DNA of 24,338 nucleotides from Lysobacteraceae bacterium (GCA_027483745.1 JAIXTZ010000080.1:1-24338), one strand, 5' to 3'. Shown: positions 15,167-24,329, counted from the stretch's first letter. Notes: generated by a model not told the origin, from the letters alone. Made by a program: numbers and translations.

Positions 15167-16077
15167 TGCCGCGCACGGCGCTGGCCGCGACCACGGGGCT
15201 GGCGCTGCTGGCTTTCGCGGCGAACTCGCTGCTGTGCCGGTTCGCGCTGGCCGAGGGCGGCACCGATGCGGCGAGCTTCACCGCGATCCGGCTTGGCGCG
15301 GGGGCGCTGGTGCTGGCCGGTCTGATGGCGGCGCGGCGCCGAAGCCGTGACGCGCCAAGCGGTGATGCCAGCAACGCAGGGCGCGGCGGCTGGCGCAGCG
15401 CCTTCGCGCTGTTCGCTTACGCAGCCGGTTTCTCGCTGGCCTATGTCGATGTCGGCGCGGCCACCGGGGCGCTGCTGCTGTTCGGCGCCGTGCAGGCCAC
15501 GATGCTGCTGATCGGGCTGTGGCAAGGCGAACGATTGGCGTCCGCGCAATGGGCCGGTTTCGCGCTGGCCGCGCTCGGCCTGTTGGCGCTGCTGCTGCCC
15601 GGTGTCGCCGCGCCGCCGCTCGGCGCCGCGCTGTGGATGATCGGCGCCGGCGTGGCCTGGGGCCTGTACTCGCTGTGGGGCCGCGGCAGCACCGAACCAG
15701 TGGCCGACACCGCCCGAAACTTCGTCCGCAGCCTGCCCTTCGCGCTGGCGCTCCTTCTGCTGCATCTCGACGGCCTCGCCGTGGACACACGCGGTCTCGT
15801 CGGTGCCGTCGCTTCCGGCGCGCTCGCTTCAGGCCTCGGCTATGTGCTCTGGTATCGCGTGCTACCGCAGCTCGGTGCCCTGCGCGCCGCGAGCCTGCAG
15901 CTGGCGGTGCCGCCGCTGGCGGCCGTCGCTGGGGTGCTGCTGCTCGGCGAAACGCTCGATGCCACCCGTCTGCTCGCCGGCGCGGCCATCCTCGCCGGCA
16001 TCGCCGTCGTGTTGCGCGGCCGGCGCATGGGGACGCATCCTCAGGCGCCAACCGCCACCTCCGGGCCCCGACCATGA
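15163..16077 (+). CDS. DMT-superfamily transporter (two EamA domains), 304 aa
   Basis: This is an inner-membrane drug/metabolite transporter-type permease with about ten helices in two EamA repeats. The first spans about 1-150 (GLALLAFAANSLLCRFAL; SFTAIRLGAGALVLAGL). The second spans about 155-290 (ALWMIGAGVAWGLYSLWGRG; LAVPPLAAVAGVLLLGETLDATRLLAGAAILAGIAVVL). The LGE segment near the C-terminal end of the second repeat is a family hallmark. The substrate is unknown; relatives export amino acids or other small metabolites. An upstream open frame is antisense-like noise, and the ATG at 15163 overlaps the oxygenase stop codon. Its own stop overlaps the next start. Confidence 0.88.
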   Translation: MMPRTALAATTGLALLAFAANSLLCRFALAEGGTDAASFTAIRLGAGALVLAGLMAARRRSRDAPSGDASNAGRGGWRSAFALFAYAAGFSLAYVDVGAATGALLLFGAVQATMLLIGLWQGERLASAQWAGFALAALGLLALLLPGVAAPPLGAALWMIGAGVAWGLYSLWGRGSTEPVADTARNFVRSLPFALALLLLHLDGLAVDTRGLVGAVASGALASGLGYVLWYRVLPQLGALRAASLQLAVPPLAAVAGVLLLGETLDATRLLAGAAILAGIAVVLRGRRMGTHPQAPTATSGPRP

Positions 16078-16295
16078 TCCTGCTGCGCGTTATCGCCATC
16101 CTCCTCGTCATCGCCGGCGGCCTTGCGCTCGCGTTCGGCAGCTTCAGCTACACGCAGGAGAAGACCGCGCTGAAGGCCGGCCCGCTGGAGTTGAAGGTGC
16201 AGGACAAGGAAACCGTCACCATTCCGCCCTGGGCCGGCGGCGGCGCCATCGCCCTCGGCGTGGTGCTGCTGCTCGTCGGCGGCCGCAAGCGCTGA
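16074..16295 (+). CDS. Small two-helix membrane protein, 73 aa
   Basis: The protein has a first hydrophobic helix (about 3-24, LLRVIAILLVIAGGLALAFG), a polar middle (SYTQEKTALKAGPLELKVQDKETVTIPP) and a second helix (about 52-69, AGGGAIALGVVLLLVGG), then a basic end. I recall similar small proteins with an SYT...K...GPL...K...T-x-P-P pattern in other proteobacteria, but no function is established. The start ATG overlaps the transporter stop codon (ATGA), indicating translational coupling. It is too short and hydrophobic for a stronger assignment. Confidence 0.7.
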   Translation: MILLRVIAILLVIAGGLALAFGSFSYTQEKTALKAGPLELKVQDKETVTIPPWAGGGAIALGVVLLLVGGRKR

Positions 16296-16310
16296 AGCCG
16301 GAGCACCGCG

Positions 16311-16568
16311 ATGAGCGATGCCGACCTGCCCCCGCTGCCCGACACGCCGACCGGCTTCTACCGCCACTACAAGGGCGGCGAGTACGAAGTGCTCGGTGGC
16401 GTTCGGCACAGCGAAACGCTCGAACCGCTCGTGCTGTATCGCGCGCTGTACGGCGAACGCGGGCTCTGGGTTCGACCGCACGCGATGTTCTTCAGCCCGG
16501 TGATCGTGCACGGGCACGCGCAGCCGCGCTTCGCCTTCGTGTCGCCGGACCTGCCGCCGGAGCGCTGA
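16311..16568 (+). CDS. DUF1653 domain protein, 85 aa
   Basis: This is a small soluble protein matching DUF1653: TGFYRHYKGGEYEVLGGVRHSETLEPLVLYRALYG, then LWVRPHAMFFSPV and a short C-terminal tail. Members of this family occur widely as single-domain proteins and their function is unknown. The ATG at 16311 follows GGAG with 8 nt spacing. It starts 15 bp after the 73-aa membrane-protein gene and is probably in the same transcription unit. Confidence 0.88.
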   Translation: MSDADLPPLPDTPTGFYRHYKGGEYEVLGGVRHSETLEPLVLYRALYGERGLWVRPHAMFFSPVIVHGHAQPRFAFVSPDLPPER

Positions 16569-16572
16569 GCCG

Positions 16573-16917
16573 ATGCCGCGCTACAGCGTGAGCTTCCAAT
16601 GGGCGCCGGGCGAGTACGACGCTGAGTTCCACCGCCTCAACGCGATCATCGACGCCGTCGCCAGGGCGACGCCCGAATTCGAGGGCGTGGAATCGTGGCG
16701 TTCGCCCGACGGCGCGCGGGGCAACGCGGTGTACTACTGGTCGTCGCTGGAGGCCCTGCGGGCGTTTGCGACGCATCCCGCGCATCTCGAGGCGAAGCGA
16801 CAGTACGCGCGCTGGTACGCCGGCTACCGCGTGGTGGTGGCCGAGGTGCTGCGGGATTACGGGGACGGGCGGATAGCCGCGTGGCCCGGCGCCACTACAC
16901 CCAGCGCAGCCGGTTGA
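16573..16917 (+). CDS. ABM-like (dimeric alpha-beta barrel) protein, 114 aa
   Basis: The sequence looks like a small ferredoxin-like ABM/stress-responsive barrel protein: SVSFQWAPGEYDAEFHRLNAIIDAVARATP, WRSPDGARGNAVYYWSSLEALRAFATHPAHLEAKRQYARWYAGYRVVVAEVLRDYG. The pattern of an acidic helix, an 'alkyl-ester-like' WSS..AL..F..HP.H..AK segment and a final strand is typical of ABM monooxygenase-fold proteins that often act on or bind hydrophobic ligands. Its substrate is unknown. The 3' end overlaps the 3' end of the convergent res gene by 23 bp, which marks the left edge of the defence operon. Confidence 0.8.
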   Translation: MPRYSVSFQWAPGEYDAEFHRLNAIIDAVARATPEFEGVESWRSPDGARGNAVYYWSSLEALRAFATHPAHLEAKRQYARWYAGYRVVVAEVLRDYGDGRIAAWPGATTPSAAG

Positions 16918-19405
16918 TCTGGAAAACCCCTTCGGGCTCCAACCGATCCTTCAGCGGCAACAGAAAGTGGAACTCCTGTTCGCCTTTGCGACGCCCGACC
17001 ATGTACACGCGCCCGTGATCCGGGTGCAAGGCACTGCCCTTTTCGACCTCCTTGGGCTGGGCCCAAAGGTGGCTTCCCTTCACTTCCAGCAATGCGATGC
17101 CGTCCGGCGTTGGGCGCTCCTCGATGCTGATGACGAAGTCCGGATAGAAGCCGTCACCTTCATCCCATGCATACAAGCCGACCGAGTCCGCGCTGCGGGC
17201 GTCGGAACGGTTCCGATGCCACCAGCGAACTTGCGGGTGCGCGTCGAGCAGCTGGGCGATCGCCAGCTCGTCCGTATTCATGTCGTTCTCGAATACGCCG
17301 TAAGCATTGCGCGCCGCGGGTGCGAGCGGAACATCGCTTTCGATCGCCTCGCGAAGAATCGCCGCCGGCCGCTGCAGCTCGTGCAGGCGCGCCGCCTTGT
17401 ACGCCTTCGAAAGCAGCGTCGGATGGCGCACCAGAACGAGGTCGAGCTGCTGCTCGAGCTCTTCCTCATCGTCGGGCGGAACGGCACCCGACTGCTCGAT
17501 GGCGGCACGGAAACGCTCCAGAAGCCGCTGACGGATCAGGCGCTGGTTCGCGTCATTCAATCGCATCGCGATCTGATCGGCTTTCGAGGCAACCGCCTCC
17601 GGCGAGAGCGTCGCCCAAATGTCCTGCTCGCCTTCGCTGATGCCCGCGCGATCGAACACTTCCGACTCGCTGCGCAACACCTTGGCGCGCAACTTCATCC
17701 GGGCGCTGAGCACGTCCTGGCTGAAGTCGACGAAGTCGGCAAGGCGCGTCTCGAAGTCCTGCGGTGCCGCCGGCAAGCGTTCCGACGCGATGCGCTCGGG
17801 TACGCCGGCGCGTCTGGGATAACGCACCGTGTTCTGCGCCACCTGCATCGCCAGCGGCATCGCGGTGCCCGCTGGCGTCGACGACAGGCGCGACGGCGAT
17901 GCCGCCGTCCCGTCGCCACCGATCAACCCGAGCGCCGACTGCGCCGCCGTCGTCCACGGCGCGGGCGCGTCGATGCGATCGCCACGGACGTCCAGCGCGA
18001 CAGGCGCCGCCATTCCACCCGACGCTCCCATGCCCGCCGGGGCGAACGGCAGCGCGAACGAGCGGCCGGCGTCGACGACCTGCACTTCCTGCTGGCCGCC
18101 GCTGACGGTCAGGGTCACGGTACTGCCCAACTCAGGCGCCTGTGTGCGCAGCGCATTGATCTGCGCGCCGGCCGCCAGCAGCCCTTCCTGCGACTCGGCG
18201 TTGGCGAGGAAGACGTAACCCTGCTGCAAGGCCGGGGAGAGGTCGCTCCGATGCCGCAACAGCGGATGCACACGGACGATACGCCCCACCACTTGGACGC
18301 CGAAAGACGCATCACGCGTGCCGCGCAGGGCAGCCAGGGTGAACGCGCGCGGCGCATCGAAGCCGATCGCGACCGCCATCTTGAAGATCAGCACCTCAAC
18401 CGACGGGTCTTGGGCGAGGGCGAGAAGATCGGGGTCAGGCTCGTCGCTGGTGTGCAGGCGTACGGCCGATGCCGCAAACCCGAGCGAGTCGACCAGAAAC
18501 GTCCGCGCCGCCTCCTGCGCCACCTTGCCATCCGGCACCTGCACCAGCATCAGCGGCGTCAGGCCGATGCCGCGCTCGGCCAACTGCGCCTTGATCGCTC
18601 GATGCGTTTGCGTGCACTCGCGCAGGGCTAGACGCTCGAAGTCGATCAACTGCTTCTCGTCCCCGTCGCGGGCGAGGAAGCGCACCACGCGAACGCCGGG
18701 CTTCAGCAAGCCCTTCGCCACCGCATCCACGCGCGCCACCGACGCCCAATCCTCCGGCCGGCCCAGCCGATAGCCGGTGTCGCGCTCGAAGCCCGCCACA
18801 TCCCCGTCGCGCGGCGTGGCCGTCATCATCAAGGCGTAATCGGGTTTCAGCACGTCGCGGAACAGCGCCTGCGCCTGCTTGGCCTTGTGGAAGCCGTGAT
18901 GCGCTTCATCCACGACCACGCCGACGCGCAGGCCCTGCTGGCGCGCGAGCACAAGCAGCTCGTCGATGGCCAAGCCAGCATCACTGCGCACGCGCGCCTT
19001 GCGCGCCTCGGCATTGCTGGCGGCCAGCGCCGACCACGTGGTGACGAACACGCCACCGTTCTGCACCGCTGCCAAGCGGCGGTCGTTGACCAGATCAAGG
19101 ATCGTCAGCTGCGGCGCCTGCGCGCGCATCGCGCTCGCAGCCTGCTCGACCAGGCCATTGAACGGCGCGAACCAGAACCACAGCACGCGTTCGTCCGCGG
19201 CGAACATCGCCAGCGTTTCGATGGCCATACCGGTCTTGCCCGCCCCGGTGGGCGCGACCAGCACCAGACCCGCATCGTGCCTGCGTGCCTGCGCCTCACC
19301 CTGGGGATGGTTGGACAACTGCCGGTACAGCGCCGCCTGCTGGCGAAGCCGTGCCAGAAGACCGTCAATGACCGTGGACTGGAAATCAAGCGCCTGAAAG
19401 GGCAT
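16895..19405 (-). CDS. res: Type III restriction Res-like DEAH helicase with C-terminal PD-(D/E)XK nuclease, 836 aa
   Basis: This is the probable ATP-dependent translocase/endonuclease subunit of a type III-like restriction system, partnering the methyltransferase encoded immediately upstream. Superfamily 2 motifs are complete: Walker A APTGAGKTG (51-59), DEAH VVDEAHH (164-170), TAT (195-197) and QVVGRIVRVHP (371-381, QxxGRxxR). An Ala/Pro-rich, poorly defined middle follows (about 440-560). A nuclease domain ends the protein: PD at 755-756 in GFYPDFVIS, and Glu774/Lys776 in LLEVKGSHL, the PD-X17-ExK pattern of restriction nucleases. At 836 aa it is shorter than many EcoP1I-type Res proteins. 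It starts 3 bp after the darG-mod stop, and its 3' end overlaps the convergent ABM gene by 23 bp. Confidence 0.85.
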   Translation of the reverse strand: MPFQALDFQSTVIDGLLARLRQQAALYRQLSNHPQGEAQARRHDAGLVLVAPTGAGKTGMAIETLAMFAADERVLWFWFAPFNGLVEQAASAMRAQAPQLTILDLVNDRRLAAVQNGGVFVTTWSALAASNAEARKARVRSDAGLAIDELLVLARQQGLRVGVVVDEAHHGFHKAKQAQALFRDVLKPDYALMMTATPRDGDVAGFERDTGYRLGRPEDWASVARVDAVAKGLLKPGVRVVRFLARDGDEKQLIDFERLALRECTQTHRAIKAQLAERGIGLTPLMLVQVPDGKVAQEAARTFLVDSLGFAASAVRLHTSDEPDPDLLALAQDPSVEVLIFKMAVAIGFDAPRAFTLAALRGTRDASFGVQVVGRIVRVHPLLRHRSDLSPALQQGYVFLANAESQEGLLAAGAQINALRTQAPELGSTVTLTVSGGQQEVQVVDAGRSFALPFAPAGMGASGGMAAPVALDVRGDRIDAPAPWTTAAQSALGLIGGDGTAASPSRLSSTPAGTAMPLAMQVAQNTVRYPRRAGVPERIASERLPAAPQDFETRLADFVDFSQDVLSARMKLRAKVLRSESEVFDRAGISEGEQDIWATLSPEAVASKADQIAMRLNDANQRLIRQRLLERFRAAIEQSGAVPPDDEEELEQQLDLVLVRHPTLLSKAYKAARLHELQRPAAILREAIESDVPLAPAARNAYGVFENDMNTDELAIAQLLDAHPQVRWWHRNRSDARSADSVGLYAWDEGDGFYPDFVISIEERPTPDGIALLEVKGSHLWAQPKEVEKGSALHPDHGRVYMVGRRKGEQEFHFLLPLKDRLEPEGVFQINRLRWV

Positions 19406-19408
19406 CGG

Positions 19409-22150
19409 TCAGGCCCTCACGCCGAAGCGCAGACGCAGCGATTCGGGAATGGACGAGACCTGCGCCCCCGGCGCCCACGCGCGCACGCGCTCCGGCGTCC
19501 AGCTGTAAAGCGTCCGCGCGCGCTCTGCATGGGCCTCGTGCCATGCGCGGACGACGCCTTCCGAGCCACCAACAACGTCCGGCAGGTAGGCGATGGCCGA
19601 CCGCCCCTCGGCCGCCACCGCCAGGCCTTGGCCGTCCCAGTGCGACAGCGGCAGGTCGTGCAGCAGCTGCAGCGCGGACCAGATTTCGGCGTGATGAAGG
19701 CGCGTGCTCAGGCGATGCGGTGCGACACGGCGCGCCTTCAGGTAGGCGAAGCCACCGCCCAGCCCCGGAATCGCCTCGCCCTTGGCGTTCGTATAGCCGC
19801 CCAACACGCGGCGAACGCGCTCGCCGCAGACGTCACGACACAGGTTCTTATCGGGCTGGTCTTCCGTGGCTTCGGTGCTGCTCACGAGGATGAAGCGGCG
19901 ATTCCCGCCATCTTCGGCGTTGAGCTTGGCCACGGCGTGGGCCGTGGTGCCCGATCCAGCGAAAAAATCCAGAACGATGTCGTCCTTGCCACCCATGACG
20001 CGCAAAACGCGTTCAATGAGTTCGACGGGCTTTGGTGTGCTGAAAACATCCGTCGTGTGGAAAACGTCGCGCAGAAAAGCCTTCGCTTGCCGCATCGTCG
20101 GAAGGTCATTCCAGATCGTCGGCCAAGGGCGGGTCGGATTGGCCGGAGCGAACTCGCGGGTGTAGGGCTCCCACACCGCCGCGCCGGAGCGCTGGCGCTG
20201 CTTCCATATCAGAGTGCCAGCGTCGACATGCTTCTGAATTCCATCTCGGCCCATTGCCCAACGAGATTCCTCGCCGTTGTCGTGGGTCGGCAATACCTCG
20301 ACACCGTCCGGGCCGGGGATCGGGAAGTACATCGTCGGACGATCCTGTCGCAGGCTGTTCCGGCCATTCTTCTTCAACAGGCGGTCGCGGAACCGTCTGC
20401 CGTCATCGGCCCGCTGCCCATAAGCCTCGACAATCTCAGGCGCTTCCTTCGGCATGAGGCTGATGGCATCACGGGAACGCGCGAAGCAGAGCAGCATCTC
20501 GTGATCAGGTGTGATCGACACCTTGTTGTCGTTCGGGCTGTCGACTTTTCGCCAGATGAACTGGGCGACGAAGTTCGACTCTCCAAACACCTGATCCATC
20601 AGCATCCCGAGGCGGAAAACCTCGTTATCGTCGATGCTGACAAAGATCACGCCATCCGGCGCCAGCAGCTCGCGCGCCAGCGTCAGCCGCTTGTGCATGA
20701 ACTCCAGCCACAGCGAGTGCCGGAAGCGGTGCGTCTTGTCGACGAAGCGGTCGTTGTAGACGAAGTCGCGGTTGCCGGTGTTGTACGGCGGGTCGATGTA
20801 GATGCAGCGGATGCGCCCGGCATGGCTCATGCGCAGCGCGCGCAGGGCGTCGAGGTTGTCGCCTTCGATGATGAGGTTCGGCCACGGGCCATCGCCGTGG
20901 CTCAACGAGGGCTCGAGGCCGAGGGCCACATAGTCGCGATGATCGGCGCGGTCGGCCTCCAGCTCGTCGCGCTCCCATACTAGGCCGAGCTGGCGCTCGG
21001 CATCGCGGCGTTCGAGCAGGCGCACCAGCGCCTCGCGATCGAGCGCGTCGTACTTGCCGGCGGGCTTGGCCGGCGACGGTGCGGCAGCGGCCGCTTCCCG
21101 CGGCGGCTCGGGCAGCCAGCCCTGCGCCTGCAGCCGCTCCCATGCCAGCGCGATGTGCTCACGCGAAAGGCGCTGGCGCTTGCTCTCGTTCCACGCATGC
21201 ACGGCGGTCACGGCCGCATCGAGGCTGGTGGCCTCTTCGTTGTGGGCCACCCAGTGCACGGTGGCCAGCAGTTCGAGGCCGTAGGGCGACTCGAAGCCTT
21301 CAATCAGGCCGACCACGCGCGCCAGCCGCGCCGCGTCTTCACCGTCGCCCGCCTGCGAGGCGAGGTAGGCCTGTGCCTTCTGGCGCGCTTCGGGCAGCAG
21401 GGTGATCTCGGTGTCGGGGGCGTCGTTGCCGTCGCCATAGCCCTGCGTGTAGTGCCCTTCGAAGCGCTTGAGCACATGGCGCAGGTTGTCGGCATACGGC
21501 CCGTAGCGGTTCTTGCCGTAGGCGAGCTTCAGATCGTCACCGGCGCCCTGCAGGAAATAGAGCAGCTTCTGCACCTCCAACAGGCTGAGTTCGTAACCGA
21601 GGTCGAGATAGGCGCCCAAGACCTGGATGACGCGGGCGCGAGCGGCGGTAAGCGCGGGTGCGGACGTGCGGTTGGGCTGGTCGGCCGGCGCGGGTGCGCC
21701 GACGGGGGCAAAGAGCCGCACCTCGACCTCGGGCAACGCCGCAAAGGCGCGCTCAATGCGCGGGCGCACATCGGCCCACGCCAGGCCGCCAAGGCCGCAG
21801 CCCAGCGGCGGCACGGCGATGCTGCGGATGCCGCGCTCGCGAACCACGCGCAGGAGATCGGCCAAGCCGGCATCGATGTCCGCCATCCGCGATTTGCCGC
21901 GCCAGTGGCGCTTGGTTGGCACGTTGATGATGTAGCGGGGATTCAACAAGCCCGTTCGCTCGATCACCTGCACGCGGCCCGGCGCAAGTTCGCCGTTGCG
22001 GCAGGCCGCTTCGTAGGGCGGGAGAATCTCCGGGAAGGCCTTGGCGAACTGCAGCGCGATGCCCTTGCCCATCACACCATCAAGGTTGACGGTGTTGACG
22101 AGGGCTTCCGCGTCATTGGTCAGCAGGTTGCCGGCGGCGGGGGTGATCAT
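19409..22150 (-). CDS. darG: DarG antitoxin fused to beta-class N6-adenine DNA methyltransferase (type III Mod), 913 aa
   Basis: One uninterrupted frame holds two normally separate proteins. Residues 1-155 are a DarG macro domain (AAGNLLTNDAEALVNTVN; GVMGKGIALQFAKAFP; RYIINVPTKRHWRGKS; IAVPPLGCGLGG), with Lys80 at the position I recall as essential in Thermus DarG. Residues about 170-347 are the DarG C-terminal domain (SLLEVQKLLYFLQGAG; KNRYGPYADNLRHVL; YGLELLATVHWVA), known to bind the toxin. An Ala/Pro linker (about 348-366) joins them to a methyltransferase (367-913) with DPPYNTGN (453-460) before FFAGSGTT (729-736). This beta-class motif order is that of type III Mod, with the target-recognition region between. 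Predicted roles: remove ADP-ribose from DNA, bind DarT, and methylate adenine for self-protection. Its ATG overlaps the darT stop (ATGA). Confidence 0.9.
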   Translation of the reverse strand: MITPAAGNLLTNDAEALVNTVNLDGVMGKGIALQFAKAFPEILPPYEAACRNGELAPGRVQVIERTGLLNPRYIINVPTKRHWRGKSRMADIDAGLADLLRVVRERGIRSIAVPPLGCGLGGLAWADVRPRIERAFAALPEVEVRLFAPVGAPAPADQPNRTSAPALTAARARVIQVLGAYLDLGYELSLLEVQKLLYFLQGAGDDLKLAYGKNRYGPYADNLRHVLKRFEGHYTQGYGDGNDAPDTEITLLPEARQKAQAYLASQAGDGEDAARLARVVGLIEGFESPYGLELLATVHWVAHNEEATSLDAAVTAVHAWNESKRQRLSREHIALAWERLQAQGWLPEPPREAAAAAPSPAKPAGKYDALDREALVRLLERRDAERQLGLVWERDELEADRADHRDYVALGLEPSLSHGDGPWPNLIIEGDNLDALRALRMSHAGRIRCIYIDPPYNTGNRDFVYNDRFVDKTHRFRHSLWLEFMHKRLTLARELLAPDGVIFVSIDDNEVFRLGMLMDQVFGESNFVAQFIWRKVDSPNDNKVSITPDHEMLLCFARSRDAISLMPKEAPEIVEAYGQRADDGRRFRDRLLKKNGRNSLRQDRPTMYFPIPGPDGVEVLPTHDNGEESRWAMGRDGIQKHVDAGTLIWKQRQRSGAAVWEPYTREFAPANPTRPWPTIWNDLPTMRQAKAFLRDVFHTTDVFSTPKPVELIERVLRVMGGKDDIVLDFFAGSGTTAHAVAKLNAEDGGNRRFILVSSTEATEDQPDKNLCRDVCGERVRRVLGGYTNAKGEAIPGLGGGFAYLKARRVAPHRLSTRLHHAEIWSALQLLHDLPLSHWDGQGLAVAAEGRSAIAYLPDVVGGSEGVVRAWHEAHAERARTLYSWTPERVRAWAPGAQVSSIPESLRLRFGVRA

Positions 22151-22773
22151 CGGTAGTACCAGTCAAGTTGCAGCGTCACCGGCGGCCGGTGGGCGGCGGA
22201 GGCCATCGCGGCGAGGGCGCGGTCGCGGGTGGCTTCGGTCATGGCTCCGATTAACTGGACGAAGGACCACGGCACCGTATCGTGAACGAGGAACTCGGCC
22301 TGCTTGCTGCGCTTGCGGTCATTGTCATCCGGCGTGTCCCTCCAACTCCAGCTTTGGATCACGTCCCAGCGCAGACGGCCGAAGCCCTCGACACCCGAGT
22401 AGAACCGCAGCGGCTGGCTGGCCGCGTTGCCGTCGGTATGCACGCAGGCGAGTCCGTTGCCGATCAACGACTCGGCATCGAGCACCAGGTGAAGGATGTC
22501 CTGCTGTGTCCCCGCAGCACTGGACACCATACCGCCCTTGAAGGCGTAAAGCATTGGCGAGCGCGGACAGAAATAGAACGGCACGTAGTCAGCGACGACG
22601 CCGTGAGGCGCGATGGATACCGCCGTACGCTCACGGCGCTCCTTGATGTGGCCATGAGCAATGTTTTTCGGCTCTGCCGACATCGCCCTCAGACGGCTGT
22701 CTGACCACAGTGCGCCCGCCGCGAGGATCGCGGGCAGGTTGTCCACGTGGGTGATGTGGTAGATCGCCGTCAT
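22147..22773 (-). CDS. darT: DarT DNA ADP-ribosyltransferase toxin, 208 aa
   Basis: This is a DUF4433/DarT-family enzyme that uses NAD+ to attach ADP-ribose to bases in single-stranded DNA, blocking replication. The related systems act in phage defence. Family signatures run the whole length: YHITHVDNLPAILAAGALWSD (5-25), IKERRERTAVS (43-53), GVVADYVPFYFCPRSPMLY (58-76), HLVLDAESL, and the catalytic Glu160 in RSKQAEFLVHDTVPW; the C-terminus HRPPVTLQLDWYY is also typical. The ATG at 22773 is chosen because AAGGA lies 5 nt upstream and the conserved N-terminus starts there. The longer open frame to 22824 adds only non-conserved residues. It overlaps the antitoxin start codon by 4 bp. I lean towards the thymidine-modifying DarT2 group, but sequence alone does not settle the target base. 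Confidence 0.93.
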   Translation of the reverse strand: MTAIYHITHVDNLPAILAAGALWSDSRLRAMSAEPKNIAHGHIKERRERTAVSIAPHGVVADYVPFYFCPRSPMLYAFKGGMVSSAAGTQQDILHLVLDAESLIGNGLACVHTDGNAASQPLRFYSGVEGFGRLRWDVIQSWSWRDTPDDNDRKRSKQAEFLVHDTVPWSFVQLIGAMTEATRDRALAAMASAAHRPPVTLQLDWYYR

Positions 22774-22795
22774 GCCGGTCCTTGTGCAGCTCCGC

Positions 22796-22824
22796 ATTCT
22801 CACGGGCCGCGACGCAGCGGACAA
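22796..22824 (-). promoter_or_regulatory. Candidate sigma-70 promoter for the darT operon
   Basis: On the minus strand TTGTCC (22819-22824) and GAGAAT (22796-22801) are separated by exactly 17 bp, each matching 4 of 6 consensus bases. The start point would fall near 22789, giving a leader of about 16 nt that contains the AAGGA ribosome site of darT. It lies in the 56-bp gap after fleQ. Read-through from fleQ is the alternative. Confidence 0.3.
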
Positions 22825-22829
22825 GCGCC

Positions 22830-24329
<1,500 letters not shown>

